This document shows, piece by piece, positions 1-7,230 of a DNA stretch of 9,788 nt. Within the stretch, counting starts at the first letter, position 1, and each line of letters opens with the position of its first letter. Position numbers and translations under genes: made by a program. Location: contig CAMCQD010000034.1 of the NCBI GenBank assembly GCA_945876925.1, positions 1-9,788 on the forward strand. The letters are read 5' to 3'. Below the pieces are notes generated by a model, which was not told the origin of the DNA, did no database searches, and saw only the letters and a list, made by a program, of their open reading frames with translations. This DNA comes from an uncultured Dermatophilus sp. (GTDB taxonomy: Bacteria > Actinomycetota > Actinomycetes > Actinomycetales > Dermatophilaceae).

Positions 1-1
1 G

Positions 2-1237
2 TCCTCCGCAGTGGCCGCATCCTCGCTCCAGACCGTCACCGCCATGGTCGTGGCCGGCCTGGTCGGGGCGAGCCAGGTACTCATCTCCCGCGCCCTGGGC
101 CGCGGCCGCCGCGACATCGCCGCCCGCAGCGGGGACGCCGGACTGTGGCTGGGCCTGTGGGGCGGCACCTGCTCGGCCGTGCTCCTCACCCTCGCCGGGT
201 CATTCCTGCTACCAGCCCTCGCCGGGCGGGCGATCCGCGCCCCCTCCGCCCGCGCCAACCGGCCCTCCACGGTGCTCGCCCTGCCCGCCGCGGGCATCAG
301 CGCCGCGCTGCGGGCACGGCTCGCCGGACTCGGGCAACCCGGCGGGCTGCTCATCGCCGCGATCTGCGCCGCCGCCATCGACGTCACCGCCGCCATCATC
401 CTCAACCTGGCCATCGGCCCCTTCGGCGTCGCCATCGGCACGGTCCTCGGATCACTAGCGAACATGCTGGTCCTGCTCTGGTTCGCGGTCCGCCGCCTGC
501 CCGGGCCGACCCGGGTGCGCCCGCCCCGCGCGGTCGCGCTCCTCCGGGTGCGCGGCCACGACCTCAGGGAACTGCTCGCCCTCGGCTGGCCCGAGGCGAT
601 CCTGTTCGGCGCGAGCGCGGCGGCCGCGGTAGTCGTCACGTGGCTGCTCTCCGAAGGGCCGCCCGCCCACCTGGCCGCCTCCCGGATCCTGGAACTCACC
701 ACGAGCTCCCTGGTATGGACCGTGCTCACCGGCGTCGGCACGGCAGCCACCACCATGCTGGCCCGCGCCGCCGGAGCCGGGGACCTGCCCGGGTTCCTGC
801 GGACCCTGCGGCACACCGTGACCCTCACCCTCACGATCGCGGCCGTGCTCATCGCCGCCGGCTCAGTCGCCTACCTGCCCCTGATCGGCCTGTTCACGCC
901 GCCGAGCGTGCTGGAGGCGTGCGCGCCCGTGGTGTGGCTCGCCTTCGCCCAGATCCCCCTCATGGGACTGTACGTCCCGGTCACCGCGGCCCTGCGGGCC
1001 GTGAAGGACACCCGCACCCCGATGTTCACGAGCCTGATCGCCGAATACGCGGTGTTCCTCCCGCTGGGATGGGCGCTCACCCGGATCCTGGACCTCGGCC
1101 TGACCGGGGTGTTCCTCGCCCACGTCGCCTTCTGGACGGTGAGCGTGCTCATCGCCGGGATCCGGCTCCTTAAACGGGTCCGCGCGCTCACCGCCGCGCC
1201 CGCCGGCGAGGCCGCCCCGGAGGAGGTACGCCCGTGA
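2..1237 (+). CDS. MATE-family multidrug/small-molecule exporter (5' partial)
   Basis: This is an integral membrane antiporter of the MATE family, which exports small organic molecules in exchange for Na+ or H+. The frame is open to the left edge, and the first visible residues already match the region after the first transmembrane helix (SSLQTVTAMVVAGLVGASQ, then a basic loop with GRGRRD). The true start therefore lies upstream, and the GTG at 11 is probably internal. About 410 residues are visible against the usual 440-460. Hydrophobic helices alternate with short basic loops to the end. The two halves look alike, as in MATE proteins: an ALRARLAGLGQP loop in the first half and an ALRAVKDTRTP loop in the second. 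The stop overlaps the next start by 4 bases. Its place beside a hydrolase, a sulfur-carrier system and a siderophore-type importer suggests export of the cluster's product. Family assignment is firm; the substrate is inferred. Confidence 0.85.
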   Translation, partial: SSAVAASSLQTVTAMVVAGLVGASQVLISRALGRGRRDIAARSGDAGLWLGLWGGTCSAVLLTLAGSFLLPALAGRAIRAPSARANRPSTVLALPAAGISAALRARLAGLGQPGGLLIAAICAAAIDVTAAIILNLAIGPFGVAIGTVLGSLANMLVLLWFAVRRLPGPTRVRPPRAVALLRVRGHDLRELLALGWPEAILFGASAAAAVVVTWLLSEGPPAHLAASRILELTTSSLVWTVLTGVGTAATTMLARAAGAGDLPGFLRTLRHTVTLTLTIAAVLIAAGSVAYLPLIGLFTPPSVLEACAPVVWLAFAQIPLMGLYVPVTAALRAVKDTRTPMFTSLIAEYAVFLPLGWALTRILDLGLTGVFLAHVAFWTVSVLIAGIRLLKRVRALTAAPAGEAAPEEVRP

Positions 1238-3177
1238 CAGGCGCAGCACCCGGGCAGATCCTCACCGCCGTGATGGCCGACCGCGAATACGACGCCCTGA
1301 CGATCTCCCCGGACGGCGCCGTCTGCGGCTGGGTAGGGCGCCACGGCGGCACCATCGCCCTGTACGCCCGGGACCTGAGTGCAAACGGCACCCCCCACGG
1401 CGAGCCGCGCATCCTCCACGCCGGACCTGACCTGCGCGGATACGTGTTCCTCCACGACGGCCAGCATGTGTTCCTGCTCCTGGACGACACCGGCGGGGAG
1501 AACACCCGGGCCGCGCTCGTCCCCCGGGGACCCGGCTGCCCGCCGGACCCGCAGGACGGCCGCCCCCTCACCCCGCAGGACGCGCAATGCCGCCTGCTCG
1601 CCCACCGGGCCGCGCACCCGGAGACCGTCCTCATCGGACTCAACCTGCGCGACCCGGCATTCCACGACGTCTACGCCCTCGACACCACAACCCGGGCGAC
1701 CACCCTGATCGCCCAGAACCCCGGCTACGCCGCCTGGATCATCGACCAGCAGGGAACCATCCGCGGCGGGATCCGCGCCGGGGACGACGCCTCCGTGACG
1801 ATCTGCCTGGACGCCTTCAGCGGCACCAGCGCCACCGGCCCCCACCCTGCGCTCGAATGGCGGATCCCGGCCCGCCGCGCCTCCTGCGCCGCCGTCCTGG
1901 GCCTCGTCCCGGGCGACGGGCACGATGTGCTCTGGCTGCTGGAAGGACGCGAACCTGACTCCAGCATCGTCACCGAGCTGCATCTTCTCCCCTCAGGGGC
2001 CCAGCCTGGCCGCAGCATCGCCTCCCCGCCCGGGAGCGAGTTCCACGGCGCCTGGACCCACCCCGCCACCGGCGCCCCCACGATCCTCGAATACGGCCGC
2101 TGGTCAAGCAGATACCTGCCGCTGGACGCTGCCGCCGCCACCGACCTGCGCCGGCTCCGGGCCGCCCTGCGGACCGCGGGCCTGCTACCCCCCGGCACGA
2201 CCGTGGACGCCGACCGCCGGGACCAGCGGGCCGACCGGCTCTGGGCCGTGCACGCCGACCCGGGCACCGGCTCACCGCACGCAGCCATCTGGGACCGCCG
2301 CACCGGTCACCTGCACGACTTCGGCCCGCAGCTGCCCGAGCGGGACGCGCTGGCCCCGGTGAGCACCACGGCCGAGGAATTCACCGCCCGCGACCAGGCC
2401 GCCCTGCCCGGATACGTCACCGTCGCCGGACCCGCCGCCACGTTCCCGGCCCAGCCCCCGCCGGCGGTGGTCCTCGTCCACGGCGGGCCCTGGGAACGCG
2501 ACCGGGCCGGCTGGGACGCGGAAACCACCGCGCTCGCGCTCAGCGGCTACGCCGTGATCCGCGTGAACTTCCGCGGATCGGCCGGGTTCGGCCCCGGGCA
2601 CCTGGCCGCAGGCAACCGGCAATGGGGCCGGGCCATGTCCGACGACCTCGACGACGCGGTGATCTCCCTCGCCCGCCAGGGACGCATCGACGCAGGCCGG
2701 GTCGCCATCATGGGCACGTCCTACGGAGGCTACGCGGCGCTCATCGCAGCCTGCCGCCGCGGCTTCCCGTACCGGTGCGCCATCGCCGCGATGGCCCCCA
2801 CCGACCTGGCCCTGCTCATCGAGCAGATCCCGGACTACTGGGCACCGCTGCGCTCCCTGCTCATCGAGCGCATCGGCGACCCGCAGGCCGACGCCGCCTA
2901 CCTCGCCGCCGTCTCCCCGGCCCGGCTCCCCGGCCACCTGGACACGCCGGTGCTCCTCGCCTACGGCGAGCACGACCCGCGCGTGCCACCCGGGCACATC
3001 GCCCTGCTCAGGCAGGCCCTCGCCGAACGGGACATCGACCACGAAGTACTCGGATTCGCCGACGAAGGCCACGGACTGCGGCACGTGGAGAACCGCCTGC
3101 GCTACTACCGCGCCGCCCTCGCCTTCCTCGCCCGGCACCTCAACCCCCGCCGCGACCCCGGAGGACCACGCCGATGA
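1234..3177 (+). CDS. S9 family (prolyl oligopeptidase-like) serine peptidase/hydrolase
   Basis: This 647-residue protein has the S9 layout: a beta-propeller-like N-terminal domain (about residues 1-375) and a C-terminal alpha/beta-hydrolase domain (about 400-640). The catalytic serine is S496 in GTSYGGY, the acid is D581 in YGEHDPRVPP, and the histidine is H613 in DEGHGL. The HGGP at 416-419 is the family's oxyanion-hole strand. The spacing fits the dipeptidyl/acylaminoacyl-peptidase subgroup, which cleaves short peptides or acylated N-termini. There is no signal peptide, so it should be cytoplasmic. The GTG start at 1234 is supported by GGAGGAGGT at 1219-1227 and a GTGA overlap with the exporter. 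Within this operon it could trim a peptide precursor, hydrolyse an imported metal complex, or protect the host by degrading the product. Activity is well supported; the substrate is unknown. Confidence 0.9.
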   Translation: MTGAAPGQILTAVMADREYDALTISPDGAVCGWVGRHGGTIALYARDLSANGTPHGEPRILHAGPDLRGYVFLHDGQHVFLLLDDTGGENTRAALVPRGPGCPPDPQDGRPLTPQDAQCRLLAHRAAHPETVLIGLNLRDPAFHDVYALDTTTRATTLIAQNPGYAAWIIDQQGTIRGGIRAGDDASVTICLDAFSGTSATGPHPALEWRIPARRASCAAVLGLVPGDGHDVLWLLEGREPDSSIVTELHLLPSGAQPGRSIASPPGSEFHGAWTHPATGAPTILEYGRWSSRYLPLDAAAATDLRRLRAALRTAGLLPPGTTVDADRRDQRADRLWAVHADPGTGSPHAAIWDRRTGHLHDFGPQLPERDALAPVSTTAEEFTARDQAALPGYVTVAGPAATFPAQPPPAVVLVHGGPWERDRAGWDAETTALALSGYAVIRVNFRGSAGFGPGHLAAGNRQWGRAMSDDLDDAVISLARQGRIDAGRVAIMGTSYGGYAALIAACRRGFPYRCAIAAMAPTDLALLIEQIPDYWAPLRSLLIERIGDPQADAAYLAAVSPARLPGHLDTPVLLAYGEHDPRVPPGHIALLRQALAERDIDHEVLGFADEGHGLRHVENRLRYYRAALAFLARHLNPRRDPGGPRR

Positions 3178-4022
3178 CGACCATGCTCCCGCCCCTCGTC
3201 GGGCCCGCGGCCGGGATCGGCCAGGACGCCCGGCACCGCTACGCCCGCCACATCAGCATCCCCGGGATCGGCGAGGACGGCCAGCGGAGGCTACGCGCAG
3301 CCCGGGTGCTGCTCATCGGAGCAGGAGGGCTCGGCTCACCGATCGCGCTCTACCTGGCCGCCTGCGGGACCGGCACGCTCGGCATCGTCGACGACGACGT
3401 CGTCGAGCTGGGCAACCTGCAACGCCAGATCCTGTACCGCAGCGCCGACGCGGGCGAGCCGAAAGCGGCCTGCGCGGCCCGCGCCCTCAGGGACCTCGAC
3501 CCGGAAACCGAAGTGCGCGCATTCGCCGGACGGTTCACCGCACGCACCGCCGCCCGGCTCCTGCACGGCTGGGACCTCGTCATCGACGCCAGCGACAACT
3601 TCACCACCCGCTACCTGGCCGACGACGCCTGCACGCGCGCGCAGATCCCCCACGTGTGGGGCGCGGTGCTGCAAACCGAAGGGCAGTTCAGCGTGTTCTG
3701 GCACGACCCTCCCGCCGGAACGGGATGCCGCTACCGCGACCTGTACCCCGCACCGCCCCCGGCCGGGTTCACGCCCTCCGCGCGGCACGCCGGCATCCTC
3801 GGACCGCTGTGCGGAGTAGTCGGCTCGTACATGGCGCTGGAGGCGATCAAGCTCATCACCGGTGCCGGGCCGGTGGCGCTGGGAACCCTCCACCTGGTGG
3901 ACGCGCTCACCGGCACCACGACCACGCTGGCGATCTCCCCCCGGCCGGGCAGCCAGCCCGGCACCGCCCCGGAACCCGGGCACGCTCACCACCCCGCCGC
4001 AACCTCCCAGGAACCCGCATGA
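3174..4022 (+). CDS. ThiF/MoeB-type E1 adenylyltransferase lacking canonical cysteines
   Basis: E1-like enzymes of this family adenylate the C-terminal glycine of a ubiquitin-fold sulfur carrier using ATP. This 282-residue protein keeps the ATP-site landmarks: GAGGLGSP (49-56), the acidic turn IVDDD (71-75), NLQRQ (81-85, Arg84), K97 in GEPK and D141 in SDNFTTRY. It lacks the C-terminal rhodanese domain of MoeZ, so sulfur must come from another protein. Cysteines usual in the family are missing. The zinc CxxC appears as CRYRD (only C185 left), the second zinc pair is absent near the C-terminus, and the catalytic-loop Cys of ThiF/MoeB is Ala203 in PSARHAG. The open frame continues upstream to 2622 inside the peptidase gene. 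I chose the ATG at 3174 because it has GGAGG at 3160-3164, an ATGA overlap, and is where family homology begins. Its partner is the next gene. Confidence 0.9.
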   Translation: MTTMLPPLVGPAAGIGQDARHRYARHISIPGIGEDGQRRLRAARVLLIGAGGLGSPIALYLAACGTGTLGIVDDDVVELGNLQRQILYRSADAGEPKAACAARALRDLDPETEVRAFAGRFTARTAARLLHGWDLVIDASDNFTTRYLADDACTRAQIPHVWGAVLQTEGQFSVFWHDPPAGTGCRYRDLYPAPPPAGFTPSARHAGILGPLCGVVGSYMALEAIKLITGAGPVALGTLHLVDALTGTTTTLAISPRPGSQPGTAPEPGHAHHPAATSQEPA

Positions 4023-4309
4023 CGAGCACCGCCGCCACCGTGTCCACCCTGCACCTGTCAACGCCGCTGCGCCGGTTCGCCCAGGACGCCGCCAGCGTGC
4101 CCGCCTCGGGAGCCACCCTCGCCGAACTACTCGAGGATGCCGGGAGACGCTACCCCGCGCTGCCCGCGGCGATCATCGACGACGGCCAGCTCGTCCCCTT
4201 CGTGACCGCCCTCATCGGCGGCGCAGGCACCGGCGAGGCCGCCTCGCTGACGACCCCGGTGCCCCCCGGATCCTCAGTCCGCCTGCTATGTGCCGTCGCC
4301 GGAGGCTGA
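4019..4309 (+). CDS. MoaD/ThiS-like ubiquitin-fold sulfur carrier with C-terminal Gly-Gly
   Basis: This 96-residue protein looks like a small beta-grasp sulfur carrier. It has an early beta-strand segment (LHLSTPLRRF), then GATLAELLEDAGRRYPAL matching the central helix and the conserved (Y/H)P turn of MoaD. It ends in CAVAGG, the Gly-Gly tail that the partner E1 adenylates and that is then converted to a thiocarboxylate. The PPGSSVRLL segment before the tail corresponds to the PP.d.v.l.p strand of MoaD. The ATG at 4019 overlaps the E1 stop (ATGA) with only a weak AGGA upstream, so translational coupling is likely. No molybdopterin or thiamin genes are nearby, which argues for a dedicated carrier for another pathway. 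The tail is already exposed, so no JAMM protease is needed to mature it, unlike QbsE of thioquinolobactin synthesis. The family call rests on short motifs plus the E1 neighbour. Confidence 0.85.
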   Translation: MTSTAATVSTLHLSTPLRRFAQDAASVPASGATLAELLEDAGRRYPALPAAIIDDGQLVPFVTALIGGAGTGEAASLTTPVPPGSSVRLLCAVAGG

Positions 4310-4358
4310 CCACGGCCCCGCACGCCGGCACCCCGTCCACCACCGAGAGGAACACCTG

Positions 4359-5366
4359 ATGACACCACCGCTGTCCCGCGCCCCCGGCCTGCTGGTCCTG
4401 GCACTGACCGCGTGCGCGGTCGCCGCATGCGCACCCGCCGCGCCGGCGAGCAATGCCGGATCCGCCACCGGCACCTCCCCGGGCACCGCAGCCGCCCAGT
4501 TCCCCGTGACAGTCCGCAACTGCGGGCGCGACGTCACCATCCCCCAGCGGCCCGCCCGGGTCGTCGGCATGGAAGGCGCCGCGGAGACCCTGTTCGCCCT
4601 CGGCGCCGCAGACCAGGTCGCCGGATATTTCGGAGCCGCCCCGGAGAAACTGCCCGCCGACCTCGCGGCAGGCGCCCGCCAGACCACGCACCTGGGCAAG
4701 TCATTCCCGTTCCCCGCCCCCGAGCAGGTGCTGGCGAAGAACCCCGACCTCGTGGTGCTCTACGGCTCCGGCGACTCCGGCAACCTGGTCAAGCAGCTCG
4801 ACGCGCAGAAGATCCCCTACCTCCAGCTGTCCGAGAGCTGCGACAAACCCGACCACACCGTCCAGGGATACTTCGGCGATGTGCAGACCATCGCCACGGC
4901 ACTGGGCCGCGCCGAAGAAGGCAGCAAACTCGTCGGGCAGTGGAAGGCCAAGCTTCCCGCCCCCGCCACCCCGCCCGCGAACGCTCCCAAGGTGGTCGTC
5001 TACGGGAACATGGACCCCGCCAAGCCGTTCGTCTCCGGCTCCGGGAGCTTCGTGCAGGACCAGCTCACCTACGCCGGCGGCATCAACGCCTACGCCGACC
5101 AGGACAAGGGCTACCTGACGCCCACGTGGGAAGACATCGCCTCCCGTAAACCCGACATCATCTTCTCCGGCGGCGGCGGAGGCGAGGAGACCCGCAAGGG
5201 CATCGAGAACTACCTCACCGGCAACGCCGCACTGGCCCAGATGCCGGCCGTGAAGAACAAGCAGATCATCAACCTCGACTACGCCAAGAACGTCCCCGGG
5301 CCGCAGGCCATCCAGGGCATCCTGGAAATCCGCGACGCCGTGAAGAACGCGAAGACAGGATCGTGA
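4359..5366 (+). CDS. Siderophore/cobalamin-type ABC transporter substrate-binding lipoprotein
   Basis: This 335-residue extracellular binding protein of the FecB/FepB/BtuF class should deliver a metal chelate to the permease that follows. The N-terminus is a lipoprotein signal: a short hydrophobic stretch (LLVLAL) followed by two possible lipobox cysteines, LTAC19 and VAAC24. A low-complexity Ala/Ser/Gly/Pro linker runs to about residue 47. The first lobe then begins with TVRNCG and RPARVVGMEGAAETLFALGAADQV, and the second with KVVVYGN at 211-217. C55 and C161 could form the disulfide often seen in actinobacterial members. Residues 270-275 form an unusual SGGGGG loop. The ATG at 4359 has GAGAGGA at 4345-4351. 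A 49-base gap separates it from the sulfur carrier, the only real spacing in the operon. The class fits ferric siderophores, haem or cobalamin; I cannot choose from sequence alone. Confidence 0.9.
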   Translation: MTPPLSRAPGLLVLALTACAVAACAPAAPASNAGSATGTSPGTAAAQFPVTVRNCGRDVTIPQRPARVVGMEGAAETLFALGAADQVAGYFGAAPEKLPADLAAGARQTTHLGKSFPFPAPEQVLAKNPDLVVLYGSGDSGNLVKQLDAQKIPYLQLSESCDKPDHTVQGYFGDVQTIATALGRAEEGSKLVGQWKAKLPAPATPPANAPKVVVYGNMDPAKPFVSGSGSFVQDQLTYAGGINAYADQDKGYLTPTWEDIASRKPDIIFSGGGGGEETRKGIENYLTGNAALAQMPAVKNKQIINLDYAKNVPGPQAIQGILEIRDAVKNAKTGS

Positions 5367-6406
5367 CCGGGAGCCTCACCGGTCTGACATCACCGGCCAG
5401 GGCCGCGACGCTGCTCGTCATCGCGGCCCTGGCGGCGGGTATCGCCGGGATCGTGGTCTCGGGGATGACCGGGACCGAGCAGGCGGGCTTCCTCCAGGTG
5501 GCCGGCATCGCCTACCGGCGCGCGTGGGGCATCGAATACATCGCCGGAGCCGAGCGGATCATCTCCGAGCTGCGGCTTCCCCGTGCCGTGCTCGCCTTGG
5601 TGGTGGGGGCGGCGCTGGCCCTGGCGGGGTGCGTCCTGCAGGCCGTGGTCCGCAACCCGCTCGCTGACTCCTCCGTGCTCGGGGGCACGGCGGGGGCCGG
5701 GCTCGGGGCGGTCGCGGCTATCGCGTTCCTCCCCGGGGCGCTCACCGTGCTCATCCCCGCCGGGGCGTTCCTCGGCGCCGCGCTCGGGTTCGGCCTCACC
5801 ATCGCCATCGCGACCGCCGGGGGCGGGTTCTCGCCGCTGAAGCTCATCCTTTCCGGGATCGCTACCTCGTACCTGCTCAGCGCCCTCACCCAGTACGCGC
5901 TAGCCCGGGCGGGCGACGACCGCAAGCTCCGCTCGGCGATCTTCTGGCAGATGGGCTCGGTCACGGGCGCCCAGTGGCGTGACCTGTCCCTGCCCCTGCT
6001 GGTCCTCGTAGCCGGGATGGCCTACGTGCTGATACGGGCCCGCCGGCTCGATCATCTCGCCTTCGGGGACCTCACCGCCCGCTCCCTCGGACTGCACCCG
6101 GACCTGCTGCGCACCGAGCTGGTGCTGGCGTGCGCGGTGATCGTCGGCGTCTGCGTCGCCGCCGCGGGAGGCATCGGATTCGTCTCACTGGTGGTGCCGC
6201 ACATCTGCCGGCTTGTCGTCGGCACCGCCCACAGCCGCCTGCTACCGGCCTCAACCGCGCTCGGAGGGGCCTTCCTCGTCTGGGCGGATATCGCAGCGCG
6301 GGTCGCGGCCCGGCCCTCTGAACTGCCCATCGGCGTGGTCACCGCCCTCGCCGGCGGCACCGCCTTCGCGATCCTGCTCATCACCCGCACGAAGGAAGAA
6401 CCGTGA
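5363..6406 (+). CDS. FecCD-family ABC transporter permease
   Basis: This 347-residue polytopic membrane protein of the BtuC/FecCD family probably forms a homodimeric channel, since only one permease gene is present. Family motifs are clear: LALAGCVLQAVVRNPLADSSVLG (about 85-107), a cytoplasmic coupling region near LDHLAFGDLTARSLGL (229-244), GIGFVSLVVPHICRLVVG (270-287) and SELPIGVVTALAGGTAFA (319-336). The last motif has Thr where many relatives have Pro. Hydrophobic segments fit about ten transmembrane helices. The GTG at 5363 overlaps the binding-protein stop (GTGA). The nearest purine-rich site (ACAGGA, 5355-5360) is very close to the start, so translation probably depends on coupling. 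It completes the importer with the flanking genes. Confidence 0.93.
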   Translation: MTGSLTGLTSPARAATLLVIAALAAGIAGIVVSGMTGTEQAGFLQVAGIAYRRAWGIEYIAGAERIISELRLPRAVLALVVGAALALAGCVLQAVVRNPLADSSVLGGTAGAGLGAVAAIAFLPGALTVLIPAGAFLGAALGFGLTIAIATAGGGFSPLKLILSGIATSYLLSALTQYALARAGDDRKLRSAIFWQMGSVTGAQWRDLSLPLLVLVAGMAYVLIRARRLDHLAFGDLTARSLGLHPDLLRTELVLACAVIVGVCVAAAGGIGFVSLVVPHICRLVVGTAHSRLLPASTALGGAFLVWADIAARVAARPSELPIGVVTALAGGTAFAILLITRTKEEP

Positions 6407-7230
6407 ACAGGCCCGGCACAGAAGCCCGCGACGCTGGCGCCGCCGCACCGGACACCGGGGAGGAGACCGGCGGGGTCCGCGCCGAGGAAGTCAGCGTCAC
6501 CATCCGGCGCCACCAGATCCTGCGGGATATCAGCATGGCGGCCCGCCAGGGCCAGGTCACCGCCCTCGTCGGCCCCAACGGATCAGGTAAGTCGACGTTC
6601 CTGCGCACGCTGTTCAACGCGGTACCGGCCACGGGGACGGTCACCCTGGGCGGGGATGCCCTGGCCGCCCTGCCGGCCCGCCAGCGGGTAGAGCGCCTGG
6701 CCGTGCTCACCCAGGAACGCGACTTCGCCGCGGGCACCCTGACCCGGGAGGTGGTGGCGGTCGGCCGCTCCGCCCGCCGCCGCAGCCTGGAACGTGCCTC
6801 CCGCGAGGACAAGCAGCGGATCGCGGCGGCAATGGAACAGGTGCAGATCACCGCCCTGGCCGACCGGGACATCGCCACCTTGTCCGGTGGTGAACGTCAG
6901 CGCGCGCACATCGCCCGGATCATCGCCCAGGACGCCGGCATCGTCGTCATGGACGAGCCGACGAACCATCTCGACATCGGGCATCAGCTGGCCGCGCTCG
7001 GCCTGCTCCGCCGGCTGGCCCACGATGAGGGCCGCACCGTGCTGGTGGCCCTGCACGACCTGTCGCTGGCCGCCCAGTGGGCTGACCGGGTGGCCGTGCT
7101 GCAGGATGGCCGGCTCATAGCCTGCGGTCCGCCGCGCGAGATACTCAGCGCCGGGCTGATCCGGCGCTGCTTCGGCGTCCCGTCCCGCTGGATCGAACTC
7201 GGCGGAACCGAACGGCTGCTCATCGGATGA
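6403..7230 (+). CDS. ABC transporter ATP-binding protein, FecE/BtuD type
   Basis: This 275-residue ATPase powers the importer. It shows all nucleotide-binding motifs in order: Walker A GPNGSGKST (57-65), Q-loop Q104, signature LSGGERQ (160-166), Walker B VVMDEP (181-186) followed by TNHLD, and the switch histidine H218 in ALHDLS. The N-terminal 20-25 residues are an acidic, Ala/Gly-rich extension before the core. The C-terminal GVPSRWIEL region is typical of siderophore and cobalamin transport ATPases. The GTG at 6403 has AAGGA at 6392-6396 and overlaps the permease stop. Its 3' end overlaps the 3' end of the opposing ArsR-type gene by 11 bases, so there is no room for a conventional terminator between the convergent units. 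Confidence 0.93.
   Translation: MNRPGTEARDAGAAAPDTGEETGGVRAEEVSVTIRRHQILRDISMAARQGQVTALVGPNGSGKSTFLRTLFNAVPATGTVTLGGDALAALPARQRVERLAVLTQERDFAAGTLTREVVAVGRSARRRSLERASREDKQRIAAAMEQVQITALADRDIATLSGGERQRAHIARIIAQDAGIVVMDEPTNHLDIGHQLAALGLLRRLAHDEGRTVLVALHDLSLAAQWADRVAVLQDGRLIACGPPREILSAGLIRRCFGVPSRWIELGGTERLLIG

Noticed and set aside
871..1983. 370-codon minus-strand frame
   Set aside because: It runs antisense to the exporter and peptidase genes, both firmly identified by family motifs. Long antisense frames are common at this GC content.
2622..3173. 184-codon in-frame extension upstream of the E1 gene
   Set aside because: It lies wholly inside the peptidase gene in another frame and is Pro/Arg-rich with no family motifs. 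The ATG at 3174 has a ribosome-binding site and a stop/start overlap.
3174..4309. Ordinary molybdopterin or thiamin synthesis pair
   Set aside because: No moa, moe or thi genes are nearby, the E1 lacks the usual cysteines, and the operon links to an exporter and metallophore-type importer. It is kept only as a fallback explanation.
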